From: Sinohyriopsis cumingii
Taxonomy: Eukaryota; Mollusca; Bivalvia; Unionida; Unionidae
DNA length: 64,000 nucleotides
NCBI GenBank assembly: GCA_028554795.2
Contig: CM068825.1
Span: forward strand, 160,143,398-160,207,397
Direction of reading: 5' to 3'
This document shows positions 13,401-28,400 of this stretch, piece after piece; the stretch's first letter is position 1; the number at the start of each line of letters is the position of its first letter. Position numbers and translations under genes: made by a program. The notes beneath the pieces were generated by a model. It saw only the letters and a list, made by a program, of their open reading frames with translations, was not told the DNA's origin and did no database searches.

Positions 13401-16400
13401 CCCTCATATGCATTCAGAGTGGGAGGTCTTCTTGCTCTCGAGATTCTCTCCACAAGTGAAGGTTTGAATTGTCTTGCATGGCTGAACTGGTAAGAGCCAA
13501 GCATGTAGAAGAAGAGGACAGTCAGGGCAGGTAAGGAGTAGTGGATAATGGAGAACATTCGGGTTGGCTGGAATCTTCCTGGGCATATCAATTGCTGGAA
13601 TAAGTAGATCAGTGATCCAGGATTTGTCCCACGTGAGAGGGGCTATCAGAATCATCTTGCCATTCTTACCGTTAACTTCTGGAATTTTTTTCGGACTCAG
13701 CACAGTGGGAGAGGAAGCAAAAATACACCCACAACCCCTCCCACATGACTGACAGTGCATCCATGGCAAACGTTTTTTGGATCTGCAGAGATGAAGGTGG
13801 GTAGCTTGTGATTCCAACTTGTTGCCAAGATGTTGATCATCAGTAGCCCCCAAAGTGCACAGATCCAAGTGAAGACTGATTGATAAAGAGACCATTCCAT
13901 ATAAAGGACTTGACCACTTCTGGATTGAGTCTCGGCCAAGACACTGAAACTACCAGGAAAGTGTCCAATTTGTATGTTGATATGGAGATTGTTGCACCAA
14001 TGTAGAAACTGTAAAATCAGAACATGCAGGTTGGGTGATTTGGTGCATCCCTGTTTGAGGAGATAGTTCACCACCACTGAGTTGTCGGACCCCTAATGAG
14101 GACCATTTTTGCCTCAGAGTCAGTCTTTTCAGAAGGCATTGATGACAGCCTTCATTTCAAGGATGTTGATATGAAGAGGCCATTCCCCTCTCCGCCACAT
14201 GTTGCTGATGGTAATAAGGTCACTGGCATTGGTACCTACTGTTATTTCCGCTTGGGGCTTCTCCAGTGGTATTACCATGGTCAGGCAACCTGTGTTACCC
14301 CACTGATACTGGAATGATCCAATCTCTGGCATGATTATGACTGCTTTATCAATGGGACTTGACAACGGGTACCACTTTGTAAGAACTCTCTTGCTGAAAT
14401 CCAGGTCCTGTTGGAAAAAGACAAAATGATTCTGATAATGCAAAAACAAGTAAGCCCCACCAGATTCCAGTTGGTTAAGAACTCCATACTCAGACGGACA
14501 AAGTTCTGGGATGTACTGAAGTCTGACTTTCCCAGTTCAAATAAGTCCTAGATGATCAAGAAGAGAAAGAAGATCGTTCCTGCCTTGGAGTAAGATAGAG
14601 CTTACAATGTGTTGCTGTAGGTTGTCCAGGTATGCTGCCATAGTTGTAGATGACATTGACTGGAACAGGGCACCGGTGCAATCCATAATTTGAGTAAAAA
14701 CACAGGGGCTGATGTCAAGGCCAAAGGGAAGAACAATGAACTGATAAACTGTGTCATAGTAAGCAAATAATTGGAGAAAATGTTCTTGACATGGAGTGGA
14801 TAAGGATGTGAAAAATATGTATCGGTCAGATCAAGGCTGATGGCATACTTGTCCCATCCAATCGAGAGGTGCATTCTGTATGGTTGTTTTCTAGTGATCG
14901 ATGTTGGTGCATATGTGACTGAGTAGATCCCCTGCCATGAGGCTGCTTAACATCACTTTATGCTGATAAGGACTGAGTGGCTCCAAATGCCTGTGTGGGT
15001 TAATTGGTGAGGTAGAGGGACATTTTCTGAGCTGCCTGCCTCCAAACGTCCTCTATTCTTCCTCCAAGGCAGAGATAACCCAAACAGGGTCGTCTGGAAA
15101 AGGAGGGTGTGACAAGGTTGACATGACACACATGCAACACGTTATGTCAAGAGTAGACTGGCCAAACCCATCAAAGTATTGGCCATGGTATGGTGCGCAG
15201 CCCTGGTCACTGACCCTAGCAACCCTAGCAGTCGCCTCCCAAACATGGCTATTGCCTGGTGTCTGCAATAACATCCAGAACCAGCTCTGATGGGCATGGA
15301 ACAGACTTGTCCGCCCTATTAAACAAACAAGCATACATATGAACAGCTACTATATTCTTGTCAAGTGTCAGGAGATCAGATCTGAAGGCATCTGTCACCA
15401 TAAGGCTGTTTATTCCTCCTCCTCAAGATCTTCCAATTCTTTGGGGCGACAGAAAGCGTGGAGGAGATTCTGAAATAGCCAGCATCCTAAAAATGTCCTT
15501 AAAAGTTAAACTTCAATCTGTTCCATGGCTGGATCTGAGTAACATGTGAAGGATGGTAGATTTGAATAACTAGGTGTACTTGCAGTGCTAGACAAGACAT
15601 ATCAGGTGGTATAACAGCTCAATTCCATCTCTATGAAAACATCAGTAGCTGTCCCTGTGGACAAGCAGTATACATAAGTAAGTTTGGCACTGCCAGCTGG
15701 TTTGCCCAGTGAATGGTTGGCCTGGTAGCTGGAAGTACAGAAGATGGACTAACTATCACTGGTACCGGCCGCTACAAAGGCCTGGCTGGACTGATATATT
15801 CCTCACTGAAATCTCCATTATAGAATGGGCATGTTGCCAACGGTACAGTCGGATGGATGGATCTGTCACTAAGATACCCTTAAGTCATAACTGGCTGGAC
15901 CGATTCAATGAAAAGGTCCCCATGTTGGAACAGTTGGTGGTGGTGCAGTCTTCATATGCATTAGATCCAAAGGATCCAGTGTGAACAGAGCGTGGTCGGC
16001 CTGGATGCTGGCAGTATATAAGACGGTCTGGCAATCACCAGTACCGGCTGCATCAAAGGCCCTGCTGTACAGAGAGAAGGATGATTGCTCTGAATGTGCA
16101 TTTCATGCGCAAACATTCTCCTGAAATGACACAAGAAAAAACAAAGCACAGATTAGCAAATTAGTATCTGACTAACTAGCTACTAGCATAAACTGGCAAG
16201 TCAGTATATGACTAATTAGCTAAAACAGAAGCCCAGACTTCCATTGATTATGTATTATAGACAATGCATATCATAAATGGTGTATACATAATATAAACAA
16301 AACAAGAGTCATGGTAGACTTCCATGCTCTGAAGTTGCATATTATTCATTTAAACCGACATTCTGCTCAAACAACACAAAAACACAAATTAAAGCAGAAA

Positions 16401-19400
16401 CTAGTAATATACTGAAATTACTAAGCCGACAAAACATGTAACTGATAGAGCAGTGAAAGTGTCATATCAGAAACCTAAGGCCCTCTTATGAACTTATGCA
16501 AAATGCTTAGTTAATAATTAAACCATAATTTTATCACTCAGCATGAAATACAAATAAACTAAACATAGATGTCAAACAGCACTTCAGAATTTTGCTAATG
16601 GATGGAGTAAGTGAACAAAGTTGAAGGTTAGCTAAAACATAATGACCTTGTATAAGGTCAACAAAATCACTCAAAAATTGGCAGAAATTGTAAAATAATA
16701 CATACAACATGCAGCAGATTGAACAATTCACACAATAAATCAAAAAAAGAATGTTGGATGGGTCCATAGGAACACAAAAACAGCTAGATTGTCCGAGGAT
16801 GAATTGTATGATGTGTGGCATGTACAACAGTGAAGCTAACAATTGGAGACACATGGCGGTGACAAGAGGAGGTATTGGCCAAGAGTTATTGCCCTTTGTG
16901 AATGGACTTGGACAAGGGGAAGACAATTTTTCATCTTTTAGTAGGGCTCGATTCGTGAGGTAGCATGCTAATATTCCTAATATAATGTGATTGGGGAATG
17001 TATTCAAAGGAGAAATTAGGATTCACTGGGCATATCCAGGTCCATTAATAATAAAACGAATTATCTTATCCACTGTTTGACCATACAGACATATGCAAAT
17101 TGGACTTTTGCTATAATAGCTCTTGCAGATTTTCAACTGTAACCTATTTTTGCTGATGAGGTCAAGTGAAATAAGTATATACAGGTTTTGTAAACGAAGT
17201 CTATATTCAGGTTTCATATCTGTCTTTGGGAATCTATGATCAGAGTTTGTAACTGTGTTCAAATATAATCTGAAAGGACTCATTTATTCATTTATTTAAA
17301 TTATTACTGAAATTACAAAGTGCTCATAGCCTTTTTGGACTAAAACACTACTTTGGGATTATCATGAATTCATTCAAAGATATTCTGGATTATATCACTG
17401 TAATATATTAAGACTATTGGTACATCAGCAAATTTATGGTTGCTGTAATTCATCTTGAACATTCTATACTTTAGGACCTTTTTTAATATAACATTTAGGA
17501 TTATTTGAGATTTAATTTACAATATTTTATGTTCCTCTTAAATTTCTGCTTTGTATTCTAGGGAAACAAATATTAGTTGTTGATTTTACAAAACTTGTTG
17601 GTTTTGCTTCTTTCTGTTACTTAGTGAAAGACCATTTAGTGGTAACAGATGAATGCAAATTAAGTCAGACTCACATAGTTTTTATATGGTTGACTTTAAT
17701 GAAGCATCTATATGCAAGTTTTCATGAGTGTAGGTGAAATAGGATTCAAGATTTTGCTGGTGTAATGAACAACTTAAAAAAGAGAAGTCATCAAGGCCTC
17801 CAACATACATCACAGTGACCTGGTTTTTGTATAGCCAAGTTACTCTGAGTTGTATCCACATAACCATTTTCCTAAGTGTATGTGAAATTGTAACTGGGAT
17901 ACACCTCTCCCTTGATAACTCACACACAATGGGGTCCAAAAACAATGACTGCAGTTCTAGCGAGGAACCTCTTAAAATTTACAATGAGGATGCTTTCCCA
18001 CCTGGACAATGACAATGAGAAGTGAGGACTGGGAAGGGGGACGTTAAATGGTGTATTACTTGTTTTACATATAATGGACTGAAATATCAACTGAAATATC
18101 ATCAAATATTGTAATTTACTGTTTACTATGAATTTCTAAGTATGGAAAACTTTACAACGTATATGAAAGTTGCTAATTTCATGATGCTGAATCAGATTTC
18201 CAGGCACTAATCACCATTTTCAACAATAAAAAGGGCAATATATCAAATTTCATTTACTGATTTTTATTGCGATTTTCTTCACATTTAACAAATAGGAACC
18301 AATTTTGGAGGCATTTTTAATGTTAAAATAAAGAGGGATCCATGCCTGATCAAGCATTATAAGCAGGTTTGCAAGTTATCTGGGCATGACTTACTGAGGG
18401 AGAGGTGTATTGTGAGTATAATGAATTAACAAATGTACAAATGAAGAAACGCACTAACAAATGAGCACACTGCTATATCCCCTCCCAACACTGCTACTGA
18501 GGGAATAAATTATACAAAAACTTATTCAGAAAGTCCAACCCCAACTCATTTGCATCTCTGAATAATAATTTCTGTGGGTGGGGGTGGGTAGGTACAGAGC
18601 TGCCAACCCTCCAGACTTGCAATTAGTAAAAAGAGGGATAAATATTAGTGAATTTTTAACACAATTAGTGAAAATTTATACCATGACACTAGCTTCATCC
18701 ATTTTGATGGTCAGTACTGCTTATATGAATACCCCAAAATAAACTAAAACACATTATTTGTACTGATTACATGTACAAGTTTATTTGCAGCAAAATATAC
18801 TGATATACAAAATCTTGACACTATTTGTCAAGATACGATACTGTAGCAGACTTGAACTACCTCAATCAGGCTATGGTAGATTTGTTTTCAAAACTGTTTA
18901 GGCTTCTTGCCTGCTGGTTAATGTTGGTGACTAAAATTGTAGCAAATGTTCAGCACCTAAGGAGGCACTAATGCTTGTCTTATTTTTCCTCATAACAGTA
19001 AATAGTCTTTCATTGTCAGTCTTGCTGATCTCCAACTGAGAAAGGCAGGTTATATATATTCAACAAGACAACTCAAAAATATGCATTCGTAGCCTGAAGG
19101 TCTTGAGTAGTTACCTTATACTCCAGAGCTGGGGGTGCTCTTAATTTTCCCAATATCTATTTGATTTTTTCTGGCAGTGCGCTTTTCACATTGTTCTGCC
19201 ATATGCCCACAAAGGCTCGTATCAATGCTTACAATTTATCTGTCACACATGTACTATACAATAATATTATTATATAGTACATGTATGACATGTAAACTGT
19301 AAGCAATTCTAAAATATGTGGCACACTACTGTGCAAAAAACATAATCTATACTTCATTTTTGTGGAATACAGATCTTTTTCCTTGGAGGTGAAAACATTT

Positions 19401-22400
19401 GAACTGTAAAGTAGCTTAATTATGAAATGGAATTAATCCAAAGAAATGTTGAACGGTTAACAGTTAATACTGTGAACACATGGACAGAGCAAAAACATGT
19501 GACATTTAAAACAAAAAATCAATGGGCCCCAGTTTTCTTCACATGCATTTGTAAAACTTCTGTTCTGAATATAGATTTTATACTTTACAATGCTTGCTAC
19601 AGGGCAAACTGTAACAAATGGATTAAGTTCTGCTAACATCATGACTAGCAATACAGGGCCATTATTGACATCAGTGACCACTGCTGCTATTTTGACTAGC
19701 ACTTAACAGGATAAAAGTTATTTTATTCCTGATTTAAGTGATTGAGAATTGGGGAATTTGTGATTTTTTTCCATGTGGCATGACTTCATGAATCACTATC
19801 TCAAGCTGTGAAATTCATGCCAAAATCGTGAGGGTTGGCAGGTCTGTAGGTACTAAGCTTCAATGTTACAAAAAATGACATTTTGTCCATCCTTTATTTC
19901 CTGACTATGCCTCTGATGGAGAAGGTTGTATTGTTTTGTTGTTGGTGTTGTTGTTGTTGTGGGGTTTAATGCCATTTTTCAGCACACAATAGGCTATACA
20001 TGGCGGCCAGTATTAATGGTGGAGGAAGAACCTGGGAAAACCCTGGAAAGAACCACTGACCCATGAGAAGCTACTGGCAAGCTTTCTCACATACCAACAT
20101 TGACCAAATCCAAGACTCGAACCCACACAGACAGAGGTGAGATGGCAGTGATCCGTAACAGACAGCGCTTTAGACCACTCGGCCACTTGGGGCCCCCTGT
20201 ATTGTTTTCACTAGTGGAAACTTATCTTAAAAGTTTTATTTTATAACAATAATAAAATCATAAAAATGTTACCCAACAAATAAAGTGATTTTGCAATAAG
20301 ATATTCTTTATAATGCATCAAATGCTATGACTGCTCCTCACCATGTCTGCAGAAGCCCCTGTCATACCATGGACAATCCTTGATTTTCTTGTCTGGGTCT
20401 ATGTGCAGAAAGGGACATTCTTTGTTGCTACACTGACCTGGATAAAGTAAACTGAAATTATATGACTGAAATAACAGAGATAACAAATTTTTTTTTTAAT
20501 TTGTTGACTCTAATCAGATCATTTATATGTCTTTTGAATCAAATTATTTTCATGGGTATAAATTTGTGTAATGTGGGGAAAAAACTACACTTTCAATGGC
20601 ACCTAAATTCATGGACAAATCTCTGAACAGGTGTCCTATTAATTGTCTTTATACTTGTTATTTTTTTCTTCTTTAAAGGAAAATATTAAACATAAAATGT
20701 GTCCTGAACAAACTGTGGATATCTGCAATATCTGGTGGATATCCACTCAATCTAATGGTACTTTCTCATAGCTTTCATTGCATTCATGCAGTGACTTGAC
20801 AGACACAAGAAACAGATGGGACTAAACCCTGACCATAGCAGGTGTCAATTTCATACGTTCACCTGTACAAACAAAAGTAGTAATATTTCTTTTGGTATTT
20901 AGCAGTGGCATATGTATAGATTAAAATGCATTATATAGAAAAAATTCCATATTTTAAATTTCATGGATATCCACTGAATCCCTGTCCCATGACAGAACAT
21001 GATACAACAAACTGCCTGGCTAAAGTGTACATCTCTGTCGATCAACTACATGTACATGCATTTGACAGCATATGTACACACAGAAATTACACAAGTACAT
21101 GCATTTGACAGCATATGTACACACAGAAATTACACAAGTACATGCATTTGACAGCATATGTACACACAGAAATTACACAAGTACATGCATTTGACAGCAT
21201 ATGTACACACAGAAATTACACAAGTACATGCATTTGACAGCATATGTACACACAGAAATTACACATGTTCTGTAGGAAGCTTTGTATGTTCTTTCTCAAT
21301 AAATGATATTTCAAAAAGTGCTTTTTATACTGGTTATAAACTGTCACAGTTTTCCTTACATTTCCATACTAGTTCAAAGACTATTTCAAATTAATGAAAT
21401 ATTATAAAAAAAATTAAAAAAAGAAAATCCCAGCTTAACACACCCACATATATAAACATTCATAAAAAACAGTTACTGTTGACTGCATTCAGCTTTAGAT
21501 AAGGTTTGAAACAAATGCTTTTCAAACAAACAGCATAATTAAATTGAACCAAATTGAATAAATGTCATCCCTTTCAAAGATATGTGTGGCAGTAATATTT
21601 TTTGAAAAGTAAGATACAAGTAATGACTAATAATTAAGACTAATGTAGATTATAAAGCAGCCCCATTACTATTTATAGTATATATGTAGACTATAAAGCA
21701 GCCCCATTACTATTTATAGTGTATATGTAGACTATAAAGCAGCCCCATTGATATTTATAGTGTATATGTAGGCTATAAAGCATCCCCATTGACATTTAGT
21801 GTATATGTAGACTATAAAGCAGCCCCATTGATATTTATAGTGTATATGTAGACTATAAAGCAGCCCCATTACTATTTATAGTGTATATGTAGACTATAAA
21901 GCAGCCCCATTACTATTTATAGTGTAAATGTAGACTATAAAGCAGCCCCATTACTATTTATAGTGTATATGTAGACTATAAAGCAGCCCCATTACTATTT
22001 ATAGTGTATATGTAGACTATAAAGCAGCCCCATTACTATTTATAGTGTAAATGTAGACTATAACGCAGCCCCATTACTATTTATAGTGTATATGTATCAT
22101 GAAGTACACAGGATATAATGACACGCATTTCATAATTCTTTCTAAAGTTTAAGTAAAAATAACACGACGTCATAAGCACATATAAAAACAATAAAATTGT
22201 GATATACAAGCTATGCTAAAAAAAATTATTCTGTGGCCTTATTTGTTATACCTGGAAAACGACACTGACTAATTGAGAGCATGGCAATTTTTTAATGTGC
22301 AGAATTCATGTAAGCTGTATTGACAAGTGTCCTCTATCACTATATGAAGTGATTTTCATGAAAAGGTTAAGTTTGTTGTGCCTTGAATTTATCATCAGAC

Positions 22401-25400
22401 ACAAGCTGAGTGATATACTTACTATTATATCAGCTGCTGCACATATTACCTTCATGCCTTGAATCAACAATGGTCAATCATGTATTCAAAATTCTTAACA
22501 GACTCTAGTGGACACCTTTGACTCTGAGCATCCAAGTTATTCTTTGCAATGACATTTCAAATAAACATTATATGCTAATGAAAATGTTTCCTGAAGTCAC
22601 AAAAGCAAACACTATAACATGAATAAGATATTAGTCAAGAAAATTGAATCTGAACTTGTAATGTGGGCTGTGTTATTCTCATTAAAAACATTTTTATTTT
22701 CCCAATTAATCTTTGGATGTAGCCCAGTTCATCACAGCCATACAGAGCTATGACATATTTAACAAAGCTTTGAACTACTGGCCTACTTTTTCTTTTCTAT
22801 AAATGCATCTTCTACATCTTTGTAATCAGTTTATTATATGTAAAAGTAGAGTTTGCACAGTAACCTGTAACTGAAGTAACCTATAACTCAGATACCTGTA
22901 GCTGAAGTAACCTGTAACTGATGTAACCTGTAGCTCCATCCATACCCAGATAATGGCACAGATTACAGAGTAGGACATTGTTTAAATATGCTACAATAAT
23001 TTTCATTTCTGAATTCATTTACTGACAATATTTAGAAATAAAAATGTTGACATTGCTCTTTATACACAATGAATAAATAAACAGTTGTTCAGCAATGCGT
23101 TTTGTATTGATTATGTGAGAATTTATGTAATTAATTGGGTTATTAAGTTACTGTGCTTTGTTTCCATAGTATGTGTAGTTTAGTTCTATGTTACTTGAAT
23201 AAGAAAACATATTGAATACTTCAAAGTTATATTGAGCATCGAATCAAAGTTTAAGATAACTGTTTTGTGCAATTTCTGTTGTCATACATATGCATGTTTT
23301 TTTATTCACTTATTTGAATTATGCCCTCTATTTCCTAGTATGCATATTTGCATTTAAAATTGGTTTTAAGCAATAATTTATTTTCAACCAGAAAATCTTC
23401 TGAGTTCTATCTATATTATAAACACAATTGGTGCATGTTTAAAAACTATCATATTCATATGCAATGCATTTTGCCAATATCACTTAAAAAGAGGACAGAA
23501 GCTATACATTGTGATGAATTTTAACTGAGTAACTAGATCACAGTATTGTAATTGCAAGCCAGTACAAATGCTTGATCAACCACCTTTAATCAAGAGTTTT
23601 TCACTTTACTTTCTAAAAGTTCACTATAAAATGGCAGTTGAAAAGATTTTTAAACTTTTTTTAAAATAACCCCTGTACCACGCAAATGACAGCAAATGCA
23701 CTCATCTGTCAGCTCATACTGCTCGTCCTAATTTCGTTGTTGCCGATAAAACTTCACCGTAACTGTTTATAGACAACACAATGAAGAATTAAAGTCAGTA
23801 TATGAATGAACTAATCCCTTTTTTCAACTGAATCAACACAGCAAACATGCAACTGCACCTATTTTCAGAAAGAGGGGTTTTCTTAATGTAACCACTCACT
23901 TAATAGCATCAAGCATCATTACAAGAGTCTATTGATAGGATTGCAAATACAAGGTTTTATTATTTGTCTACGTACTTGGTGTAACATTAGGCATTGGCTA
24001 AATAGTATTTGCTTTGCTGGGTTTTTTTTTCCTTCGTATTTTCACAAAAGTGAGTGATCTCAGAATACAACCTTGACCTTACAGCATCTCTTGAATTCCG
24101 CAACATAGCATTGCCCAGTATGTTTCTGACCTACATAACAGCATTTAAAAGATAAAACTTCAATAATGTAACATTTAGACTCTGCTTTCTATCAATTGTA
24201 TATTTTCCTGAATATATCTGCCCAATGGTTTACGAAATGAGACAATCTAATAAAGTAACATGTCCCAGAAACAGCGATATCCACCCATTATTTCTCCATG
24301 ACAGGTTTACTTACAGTTCCAGATTGATTTTTATGGAGAAGATAATGTACACACGTAATTAAAATATTCATGATACTGATTCTATTCTTGAAACATGAAT
24401 TTACATAAGCTTAAGTTTCGAAACACAAGTTTGTATATTTTTATCACCAAAGGATAACTTGGGGAAATCAGGCAGTAACAGTTGCTAACTTACTGGGGAA
24501 AGGGTTAATGGTCGATCAGCTATCAAAACACATGCCTGCAAGTGTTTGTTTGTCATCACAACTGATATAAACACTAACTATTTGATGGCTTGAAGCCTAC
24601 ATTTTGCCTTGAGTTATAAAATAACACTAGAACTAACCTGGCTAAGGCGAGGGAACAACTCAAAAGGCCGTTCATTCAATGTTTCACTAAAAAAAAATCA
24701 CAGAGTGAAGTCATTTTCACTTTCCTAACAGAAGAAGGTGAAGTTTACATTTTTTGGGCAACTCAGTCGCCCACTTCACCTGGCAGCATGACCCCTGCAA
24801 ACATGATGTGACCAGGTGATGCCACAACTATCATAACAACTTCATTGCCCTGACTATCAATATGCTAATGTCCGAAACTCTTCAGCCAGATATTTAAATT
24901 TGATTAGTGGATTTTTTTTTTTTAAATTGGGTATCTATTTCAATTCACTTAATATATTTATTCCAGATACATCTGAAATTCTGAGTCTGACTTGGTTATA
25001 AAAAGGGCTTGTAGCAGCCATGAAAACTGGTACCAAATTCTCAGCATCTGTTGGATGAAATTCTAATTCAAATATTTTCTTTACTCATTTATAATCTTTA
25101 AAAAAAAAATCACCAACATAAATATGGTGTGTTTGCCATTCAAATAGACAAAATGCAATAGTGAAGTTATAAACTGTTTAACAATGATTTGTTGCAATAA
25201 TGGTTACCATATTCAGTGAACATACTTTAAACATCGCCTAACTGTAAATACTGAGTTGAATGTCTACATGCAAATTCTAATCTTGGCAATAATATCTTCA
25301 TATTTCTGTCCCAAGTGCAATGACATTATTACTACACACCCAAGCAATCTTACATGTTACATACAGATGTTCAATCCATATTTCTACATCAAACACCCAA

Positions 25401-28400
25401 ATATTAACCACTTGTGTGCCTACACTGGTGTTTCTATGTAGATATTACTATATGCAGTGAATCAAATTTTATAAATCCCAGTTTGTTCATACAAAAAACA
25501 AAATATTTCAAAAGCATAAAAAAGGATATAATACAAAACCTTATTCATGTTCTTCTGTACAGAGTTGAGGAACGAACATTTTTGATAAGGCATATGAATA
25601 CATCACAGCCTGAGGGCCTTAACTTATTCCTATGCCATATCAAATTTGTTTTTTCTGCCAAATCAGAACAATAATCAAAATCATAAAACAATACTGTTGC
25701 TAACCTATCAATCATACTATGTTTTACCCCACTTTAGATGTAAAACTTGAACTGGGAATCTTAAAGTTGACGATACCTGTCTTCACTATCTTCACATGCT
25801 TAATGGAGACTGAACAAAATATTCCTTATGCAATCACAACATACCAAACTTTGAGAAGAAGTAGCATTCAGGCATCTTGGTCATATCATACTCATGAAGA
25901 AATTCACAGTCATCTCCCTTTTTACATAATCCTCGTAGCCAATGTTTGCAGACAATGGTTCTGTCTCCTTTGACATGCCGAAAGGGACAAGCACTTCCTT
26001 TGCTACAGACATTTATCAAGTAAAATGTGCACACTGCTGCTCCCGACTCTGAAAAATACGCAACCAGATGAACTACTGACTCATAAATTTATTACACTTA
26101 CATACAAAAGTAAAGGCATTTAAGAACTAATAAAAAAAAGTCCATATTAAAAGTCTATTTCTCTGGTAGAATTTATTCATCTAGAGTTGAAAGTTTTTAC
26201 TGCAAAGATAATGAAGCTCTGGAGTGTTCAAAATTACCAAGTACATTAATGCCCTTGATTTTCGCTTGGTTTTCTGTTATGTGTCATTACAGAACAAGTT
26301 GATCATCCATTACCGATAGTGTAATAAATGAACAGTCATTTAAAATAAAGTGGGGGTGGTGGGGGTGATTTCAGTATGGAAGATTCAATAATAATTTTTA
26401 ACAGAAATCTCCATAGTAATGAGGTCCATGTGGGCTTGAGACTGATCATCAAGCTTACATAATTTGACCATTTCAATAAGCATGCTTATGTAATATTGTA
26501 AGAAAAAAAAACATGTAAACCAAGGTTCATACCGAATTCTGAATGATAAATTCAAAGATTTTTTCCAAACTTTCAAAGACCACAAACTAACATTTCCAAG
26601 ATCTATTTTCGCTAACATTTTGTATACAAGTTATATTATATGAGAAAACAATGAATGCAAAATACTACAATATTGTTTAATGATGAAATCAAACTGAAAG
26701 GGTCATCAAAAGAAAGAAACCAGGAAAACTCGACTACATCGAAATCTAACAACCTTGGACAATTTTATTTGTGATTATGGAAAGAAATTAAAATGTCTGG
26801 GTTTATTTCAATTTTCAAAGACTTTTAAAATCCTCAGGGTAGTCTGCTTGATTTTCCCAAACTTTCAAGGCCTTGTAGGCTTATCCAATTAGATATAAGA
26901 TCACTTATTATAGAACTGTATTACACCATGATGGTATCGGTCCCTTTACAAAGTTTGACATAACAAATAGTCCCAAAAGTAATAAATTCTCAGCTACAAA
27001 GTTTGACATAACAAATAGTCCCAGTAGTAATATATTCTCAGCTACAAAGTTTGACATAACAAATAGTCCCAATAGTAATAAATTCTCAGCTACAAAGGCT
27101 GACATAACAAATTGTCCCAATAGTAATAAATTCTCAGCTACAAAGGCTGACATAACAAATTGTCCCAATGGTAATAAATTCTCAGCTACAAAGTTTGACA
27201 TAACAAATAGTCCCAATAGTAATAAATTCTCAGCTACAAAGGCTGACATAACAAATAGTCCCAATAGTAATAAATTCTCAGCTAATCAGATCTAATATCA
27301 GCTCAATAATATAAACAGGCCTTGCTCAAAACAAAACTAATTGAACATATGACATCTTGATGACGTCTGCATATATTCCAAGTTAAACCAAAATCAGACT
27401 GGAAATTTGGTTTCCTGAGAAGTTAAAAGTTCAGCCAATCTGATGCAAGACCACCTTCTTTAATATGTGTGGATCTCACTCATTATCAAATACATCTATT
27501 TTTATGATATCAATTTCTTTTATTGGTTTTATCAAAACTGTATCGTAAATATGGCCTGCAGAATGGCAGCAAGCTCAGCCATCAGAAATAAAGCATCCAG
27601 AGTGGCAACATGCTCAAGCATCAGAAATAAGGCGTCCAGAGTGGCATCATGTTCAGCCATCAAAAATAAGGTGTCCAGAATGGCAACAAGCTCAGCCATC
27701 AAAAATAAGGCATTCATAGTGGCAATAAGTTCAGCCATCAGAAATAAGGCATCCATAGTCGCAATAAGTTCAGCCATCAAAAATAAGGTGTCCAGAATGG
27801 CAACAAGCTCAGCCATCAGAAATAAGGCATCCATAGTGGCAATAAGTTCAGCCATCAAAAATAAGGCATCCATAGTGGTAATAAGTTCAGCCATCAGAAA
27901 TAAGGCATCCATAGTGGCAATAAGTTCAGCCATCAGAAATAAGGCATCCATAGTGGCAACAAGCTCAGCCTATCAGATGCTGACTGGATCTTGCTCATTA
28001 TCAAACTCATCTGAGATCTTGTTGATATAATACTTTTTATCACTCATTTGAGATGTTGATATAATCCTTCTTATCACTTATTTGAGATCTTGTTGATATA
28101 ATACTTTTTATCAAACTCAGTTGAGATCTTGTTGATATAATACTTTTTATCAAACTCATTTGAGAATTTTTTGATATAATTCTTTCCATCAAAATCATAT
28201 TATAAGTATGGCCTACTTATTTAGATGGAATAGTGCATCCAACATGTTTGTAAATTATAATGTACTCAGTTTTGATGAAGTAATGAGAAAGTATGTATTC
28301 TCAATGACGACAAGAATATCTAATAGTAAGAACTGTATATTGAAATCTCTTTGGAACTATGGCATTCATTTAAATTCTCAAATTATTAGCAGATGGAACA

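Noticed and set aside
16534-17007. 157-codon minus-strand ORF with hydrophobic stretches
   Set aside because: It overlaps the inverted end of the DIRS-like element and low-complexity AT-rich sequence; no domain is recognisable.
26908-27264. 118-codon ORF with 16-residue repeats
   Set aside because: Artefact of the 48-bp minisatellite.
27467-28030. 187-codon plus-strand and 139-codon minus-strand repeat proteins
   Set aside because: Both cover the same 39-bp minisatellite in CPSF4 intron 1. Simultaneous coding on both strands is an artefact of the repeat.
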